DNA of 19,046 nt from Rikenellaceae bacterium. Its GTDB lineage: Bacteria > Bacteroidota > Bacteroidia > Bacteroidales > UBA932. Below are positions 16,228-19,046 of the stretch, piece after piece. Both the position numbers and the translations under genes were made by a program. Each line of letters begins with the position of its first letter. Position 1 is the first letter of the stretch. The notes under the pieces are model-generated. The model was not told the DNA's origin, searched no databases, and was given only the letters and a program-made list of their open reading frames with translations. The stretch is taken from positions 1-19,046 of the forward strand of contig CAAGNP010000005.1 of assembly GCA_900771335.1 (NCBI GenBank). Reading direction: 5' to 3'.

Positions 16228-17427
16228 TTATTTGTTTTCAACATTAAAATACCAAGGGTGTTTAGCGATAGACCATAGGCCATAGATAGTATCCTGCATA
16301 CCGTTGATACGTCTTGCACATACCATAGTGCCGTCATAGTAATTGTCGGTACCAGGAACAAGGCTATTGATCTTCACAAATGTAGCAGAGTGGATAAACA
16401 GGCCGTCACCCATATACATACCCACGTGTGTTACCCTTGCAGGTCTGTCAGCAGTAGCTTTGCGGCCGAAGAAAAGGATATCACCTTTCTTAAGGTTCTC
16501 TATACCGTTTGTAATGTCGATCTCTTCACCGATTTTGGCCTGTTGTGAAGCGTCTCTTCTAAGGATAATACCGTTTAGGAAGTGAGAAGTCTTCACGAAA
16601 CCGCTACAGTCAAGACCTTTGATGGATGTACCTGCCCATAAATAAGGGAAACCAAGGAATTGTTTACCTGTATTGATAATATTGTCTGTGGTAGGATTTC
16701 TGCTGTCAAGCCATTTTTTGAGGCATTTAACATCCGATGCAGGAACATAAGCTGTCTTGCCGTTAGGAAGTTTAACCTCCTGATAACCGTTAACCACTTT
16801 TTTAGATGATACTTGTGCGATATCACCCCATACACCATCACTGATGATAGCACCGTCTTTACTTGGCTTGTCACGGAATAGGGTGTAGTGAACATCTACA
16901 ATAACCCTTTCAGAGCCTCTCCAAGCGGTAAGTTCCTCTTCATTCATAGTCTTAACGCTACCTACAGTTACCCAAGCGATATAACCCTCTGGGGTAACAA
17001 CTCTATACCAATAGCTCTTTTTCTCCAACACTTTCAATGGAGTACCCATAAGGACCTGAGTAGCCATCTCTGAAGAGTAGTCAGCCTCATATCTAAGGTT
17101 AGCCACAGAGTGTGCCACCACTGCATAGATTTTGCCCTGCTCTACCAAAGCTGCATCAGGAAGGACCTTCATACTGTCAAGAACATCAATTTTTTTAGCT
17201 GCCAACTTCTCCAATAGCGCAGCTTTAGCCTCAGCTTCTGTAGTGGAACCATATAGAACCCATTTGCCATCCACCTCTTTAAGCTTGGTTTCAAATGTTT
17301 TATCCCTTCTGTCAGGGGCGAATTCAGATTTGACTTCTTTAGAAATAGAGTTGAACACTTCCTGTTTGTCTCCACAAGCGGTAAAGATGAGCAGAAGTGC
17401 TGCAGATAAGAGTATTAGTTTGCGCAT
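16228..17427 (-). CDS. NlpC/P60 endopeptidase lipoprotein with two SH3b domains (YkfC-like)
   Basis: This 399-aa lipoprotein has a signal peptide ending in FTAC, Cys18. A helical N-terminal region (about 20-95) is followed by two bacterial SH3 domains (about 100-160 and 175-235) and a C-terminal cysteine peptidase with Cys274 in GLDCSGF, His334 in THVGMY and His346 in FIHSA. This architecture matches YkfC-type gamma-D-glutamyl-diamino-acid endopeptidases, which cut stem peptides having a free N-terminal L-Ala and release L-Ala-D-Glu, the substrate of the next gene product. The start at 17427 is chosen because MRKLILLSAALLL begins a proper lipoprotein signal; the frame is open to 17517 but that extension covers the promoter region. 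It is the first gene of the 13-gene minus-strand run. Confidence 0.92.
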   Translation of the reverse strand: MRKLILLSAALLLIFTACGDKQEVFNSISKEVKSEFAPDRRDKTFETKLKEVDGKWVLYGSTTEAEAKAALLEKLAAKKIDVLDSMKVLPDAALVEQGKIYAVVAHSVANLRYEADYSSEMATQVLMGTPLKVLEKKSYWYRVVTPEGYIAWVTVGSVKTMNEEELTAWRGSERVIVDVHYTLFRDKPSKDGAIISDGVWGDIAQVSSKKVVNGYQEVKLPNGKTAYVPASDVKCLKKWLDSRNPTTDNIINTGKQFLGFPYLWAGTSIKGLDCSGFVKTSHFLNGIILRRDASQQAKIGEEIDITNGIENLKKGDILFFGRKATADRPARVTHVGMYMGDGLFIHSATFVKINSLVPGTDNYYDGTMVCARRINGMQDTIYGLWSIAKHPWYFNVENK

Positions 17428-17464
17428 AAAATGAAATTTTAAATATAGTACTATTCTTATCCTA

Positions 17465-17472
17465 CAAAAATA
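17465..17472 (-). promoter_or_regulatory. Candidate -7 promoter box for the minus-strand run
   Basis: On the minus strand the sequence TATTTTTG matches the Bacteroidota -7 consensus TAnnTTTG exactly. It lies 37 bases upstream of the NlpC/P60 start, giving a likely leader of about 30 nucleotides. A clear -33 TTG element is not visible at the usual spacing. Confidence 0.5.
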
Positions 17473-17493
17473 TCTATTTTTTAATAAAATGCC

Positions 17494-17501
17494 TACTTTT
17501 G
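17494..17501 (+). promoter_or_regulatory. Candidate -7 promoter box for the YhcH-radical SAM pair
   Basis: TACTTTTG matches TAnnTTTG exactly. It lies 22 bases upstream of the YhcH-family start, giving a short A-rich leader (AAGCAAAAAAGCAAAAAATT) typical of the phylum. The -33 region is T-rich without a clear TTG. It is arranged back to back with the minus-strand box at 17465-17472. Confidence 0.5.
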
Positions 17502-17523
17502 TGAAGCAAAAAAGCAAAAAATT

Positions 17524-17997
17524 ATGATTATAGATTCAATTAAAAGTTTTGAGAGATACAAAGAGTTCCAAACCGGCTTCGACAAAGTGTACGATTTCCT
17601 CAGGAAACACGACCTCAATACCCTTGAATTGGGCAACCATCCTATCGTAGAGAACGACGTATGGTGCACAATATCAGAGTCCGAAGCCAGAGACATTGCC
17701 GATCTTCCGAAGATGGAAGTACACGATTCATTTGTCGATGTACACATTCTCCTGGAAGGGGACGAGACCATCGGATGGAAAGACAGGGCCAAATGTGAAA
17801 ACCTCCAGATAGCTGAATACAATGAAGCTCAGGATGTGGCTCTGTTTGACGAGATGCCTGAAGTATTCATCAGCTGCAGCACCGGCAACTTCGTAATGTG
17901 CTTCCCTTCTGATGCACACACCCCACTTTTGGGTAGCGGCACCATCAAAAAAGCTGTATTCAAAATCAGAGTCCTGAATGAGCCTGCAGACAAATAG
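17524..17997 (+). CDS. YhcH/YjgK/YiaL family protein (DUF386)
   Basis: This 157-aa protein is a single cupin-like beta-sandwich of the family that includes E. coli NanQ (YhcH), TabA (YjgK), YiaL and EbgC. The conserved stretch MEVHDSFVDVHILLEGDETIGW (about 64-85) supplies the family's putative metal or ligand residues Glu65, His67 and Asp72. FPSDAHTP (127-134) with His132, and KKAVFKIRV near the C-terminus, complete the signature. Members are linked to sugar anomer interconversion and to biofilm control; the substrate here is unknown. No signal peptide is seen. The gene overlaps the following radical SAM gene by 20 bases and starts from the divergent promoter region shared with the peptidoglycan-recycling genes. 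Confidence 0.88.
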   Translation: MIIDSIKSFERYKEFQTGFDKVYDFLRKHDLNTLELGNHPIVENDVWCTISESEARDIADLPKMEVHDSFVDVHILLEGDETIGWKDRAKCENLQIAEYNEAQDVALFDEMPEVFISCSTGNFVMCFPSDAHTPLLGSGTIKKAVFKIRVLNEPADK

Positions 17998-18910
17998 CAG
18001 ATACAACTCTTTTGTCGGATACTTCAAGAGAACCTACGGACAGCGATTGCAGAAAATAGTGATCGATGCGGGGTTCACTTGTCCCAACAGGGACGGCTCA
18101 ATATCCCGAGGAGGATGTACCTACTGCGACAATCTGGCTTTTCACCCGAACTACAGCACCAGCGACAGATCGATCGCATGGCAGATAGAGGAGGGTATCA
18201 CATTTCATAAAAACCGTTACCGCAAGACAGAAAAATATCTTGCATATTTTCAGCCATATTCAAACACATACGCACCACTGCCACACCTGAAAGAGCTCTA
18301 CGAAGAGGCCCTGGCGCACCCTGCTGTAGAGGGTATTGTCATAGGAACCCGCCCGGACTGCGTAGATGACGAGAAGCTTGACTATCTTGCAGAGCTTGCC
18401 AGAAAGCACATAGTCATAGTGGAGTATGGAATAGAATCGTGCTACGACAAGACCCTGCAGAGGATAAACCGCGGGCACACATTCGCCCAGGCACAGGAGG
18501 CAGTTCGGAAAAGTGCAGAGAGGGGACTCCATCTTGGGGCCCATTTCATATTGGGTCTTCCGGGAGAGTCGAGGGAAGAGATGCTGGCAATGGCACCCCT
18601 CATCAATGAACTGCCCATCAATTCTGTCAAATTCCACCAGCTCCAGATAGTGAAAGGGACCCGTATGGAGAGAGAGTTTGCTGAACGTCCCGAAGATTTC
18701 GCGATGTTCGGACTGGATGAATATATCGATTTCTTTATCGATTTGCTTGAGAGACTCCGCCCCGATCTCTACATCGAGCGCTTCGTCGGTGAGGTTCCTC
18801 CACGCTTTGTAAACTCCACCCCCTGGGGGCTTGTCCGCAATGTCGAACTCCTCCGTATGCTCGAAACCCGACTCGAAGAGCGCAACACTTATCAAGGAAG
18901 ATTGTTATAA
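17978..18910 (+). CDS. TIGR01212/YhcC-family radical SAM protein
   Basis: This 310-aa radical SAM protein has its cluster-binding cysteines at Cys35, Cys47 and Cys50 (Cx11CxxC in FTCPNRDG...GGCTYC), the longer spacing diagnostic of the YhcC family rather than the common CxxxCxxC. IVIGTRPDCVDDEKL, VEYGIESCYDKTLQRINRGHT and HFILGLPGESREEM are typical of the barrel. The N-terminus RYNSFVGYFKRTYGQRLQKI and the C-terminus look complete, so the IS 20 bases downstream does not truncate it. The biochemical role of the family is not settled. The start overlaps the YhcH gene by 20 bases, and no nearer start fits the family N-terminus. Confidence 0.92.
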   Translation: MSLQTNSRYNSFVGYFKRTYGQRLQKIVIDAGFTCPNRDGSISRGGCTYCDNLAFHPNYSTSDRSIAWQIEEGITFHKNRYRKTEKYLAYFQPYSNTYAPLPHLKELYEEALAHPAVEGIVIGTRPDCVDDEKLDYLAELARKHIVIVEYGIESCYDKTLQRINRGHTFAQAQEAVRKSAERGLHLGAHFILGLPGESREEMLAMAPLINELPINSVKFHQLQIVKGTRMEREFAERPEDFAMFGLDEYIDFFIDLLERLRPDLYIERFVGEVPPRFVNSTPWGLVRNVELLRMLETRLEERNTYQGRLL

Positions 18911-18926
18911 AAAAAGGGCGACTATC
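18911..18926 (+). other. Possible left arm of a terminator split by the IS
   Basis: Directly after the radical SAM stop the sequence reads AAAAAGGGCGACTATC, which has the look of the first arm of an intrinsic terminator (expected partner GTCGCCC plus T-run). No partner arm is present before the IS begins at about 18931. This is inference. Confidence 0.3.
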
Positions 18927-18937
18927 AAAATGATATG

Positions 18938-18976
18938 AACCCCGAAAGTTAGACAAAAAACTTTCGGGGTTTTGTT
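18938..18976 (+). terminator. IS-end hairpin shielding the transposase start
   Basis: AACCCCGAAAGTT (18938-18950) pairs perfectly over 13 bp with AACTTTCGGGGTT (18959-18971), loop AGACAAAA, followed by TTGTTA. The first arm is part of the IS terminal repeat and the second lies just inside it, ending 5 bases before the transposase ATG. It can terminate read-through from the upstream gene or hide the transposase start in read-through RNA, as described for IS10 and IS50. Confidence 0.7.
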
Positions 18977-19046
18977 ATGTCTAAAAAAATAAAGAGACAT
19001 GGCTATGCAGAACGGTTGAAGTATATGCATATGCTTGAGAATGGAT
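18977..19046 (+). CDS. IS3-family transposase OrfA, first 23 codons
   Basis: The visible peptide MSKKIKRHGYAERLKYMHM, followed by LENG, resembles the beginning of OrfA helix-turn-helix proteins of IS150-type elements, where a basic start is followed by the first DNA-binding helix (Y-x-E/A-R-L-K). The window ends after 70 bases of the gene, so the HTH core, leucine zipper, frameshift site and DDE OrfB are not visible. Assignment rests on this short peptide plus the terminal repeat just upstream. Confidence 0.65.
   Translation, partial: MSKKIKRHGYAERLKYMHMLENG

Larger units (their letters stand above)
18931..19046 (+). mobile_element. IS3-family (IS150-type) insertion sequence, left end only
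   Basis: From 18931 the sequence starts TGATATGAACCCCGAAAG and continues TTAGACA, matching the general IS150-group terminal pattern (TG, about five bases, ACCCC, AAAGTTAGAC). A transposase reading frame starts 46 bases in. The outer boundary is set by the TG; the second TG at 18936 is an alternative. Only 116 bases are present, and the contig ends inside, as expected where a multicopy repeat stops assembly. The target-site duplication cannot be checked without the right end. Confidence 0.72.

Noticed and set aside
17428..17517. Thirty extra N-terminal residues for the NlpC/P60 protein
   Set aside because: They cover the divergent promoter region and would bury the lipoprotein signal peptide.
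18260..18895. A 211-residue reading frame antisense to the radical SAM gene
   Set aside because: It has no recognisable motifs and mirrors a gene with clear family signatures; the other long antisense frames, for example 3363-3830, are similar shadows.

Overview
This window is a contig fragment from a member of the Bacteroidota, most likely order Bacteroidales. The evidence is a SusC/SusD outer-membrane pair, start sites without Shine-Dalgarno motifs in AT-rich leaders, TAnnTTTG-type -7 promoter boxes, the gene block guaB / PPIase lipoprotein / SurA-like PPIase / OstA-like protein, and a formiminotransferase-cyclodeaminase fusion. I cannot name a genus. The left edge is not genomic: bases 1-18 are identical to the 3' end of the Illumina TruSeq adapter. 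The right edge lies inside an IS3-type insertion sequence, so both ends look like assembly breaks.

Layout. (1) 19-2009, plus strand: the last 152 residues of a SusC-type TonB-dependent transporter and a complete SusD-type lipoprotein, closed by a strong intrinsic terminator at 2027-2059. (2) 2081-17427, minus strand: an unbroken run of 13 genes with mostly tiny gaps or overlaps. In transcription order these are an NlpC/P60 endopeptidase lipoprotein, a Tat-signal dipeptide epimerase, a 90-aa unknown protein, guaB, a SurA-N-like lipoprotein, a SurA-like PPIase, an OstA/LptA-like protein, hutH, hutI, an MBL-fold hydrolase, ftcD, fabK and fabG. (3) 17524-18910, plus strand: a YhcH/YjgK/YiaL family protein overlapping a YhcC-type radical SAM protein, divergent from the minus-strand run across a 96-base bidirectional promoter region. 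(4) 18931-19046: the left end and first 23 codons of an IS3-family element.

How the genes fit together. The NlpC/P60 enzyme and the epimerase form a peptidoglycan-peptide recycling pair acting outside the cytoplasm. guaB leads a block of envelope-biogenesis factors for outer-membrane protein folding and LPS transport. hutH starts 6 bases after ostA, so histidine catabolism appears to be fused to the tail of that block, where I would expect mutL from other Bacteroidales. The histidine pathway is incomplete here: ammonia-lyase, imidazolonepropionase and formiminotransferase/cyclodeaminase are present, but urocanase (hutU) is not. The imidazolonepropionase also carries Asn327 where the family has a metal-binding Asp. 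fabK and fabG, elongation reductases of fatty acid synthesis, close the run after a weak candidate terminator.

I see no tRNA, rRNA, CRISPR array or new defence system. The points most worth following up are the adapter and IS ends, the altered imidazolonepropionase, the hut/envelope operon fusion without hutU, and a directional RNA hairpin just upstream of guaB. There is no gene-free stretch longer than 96 bases.
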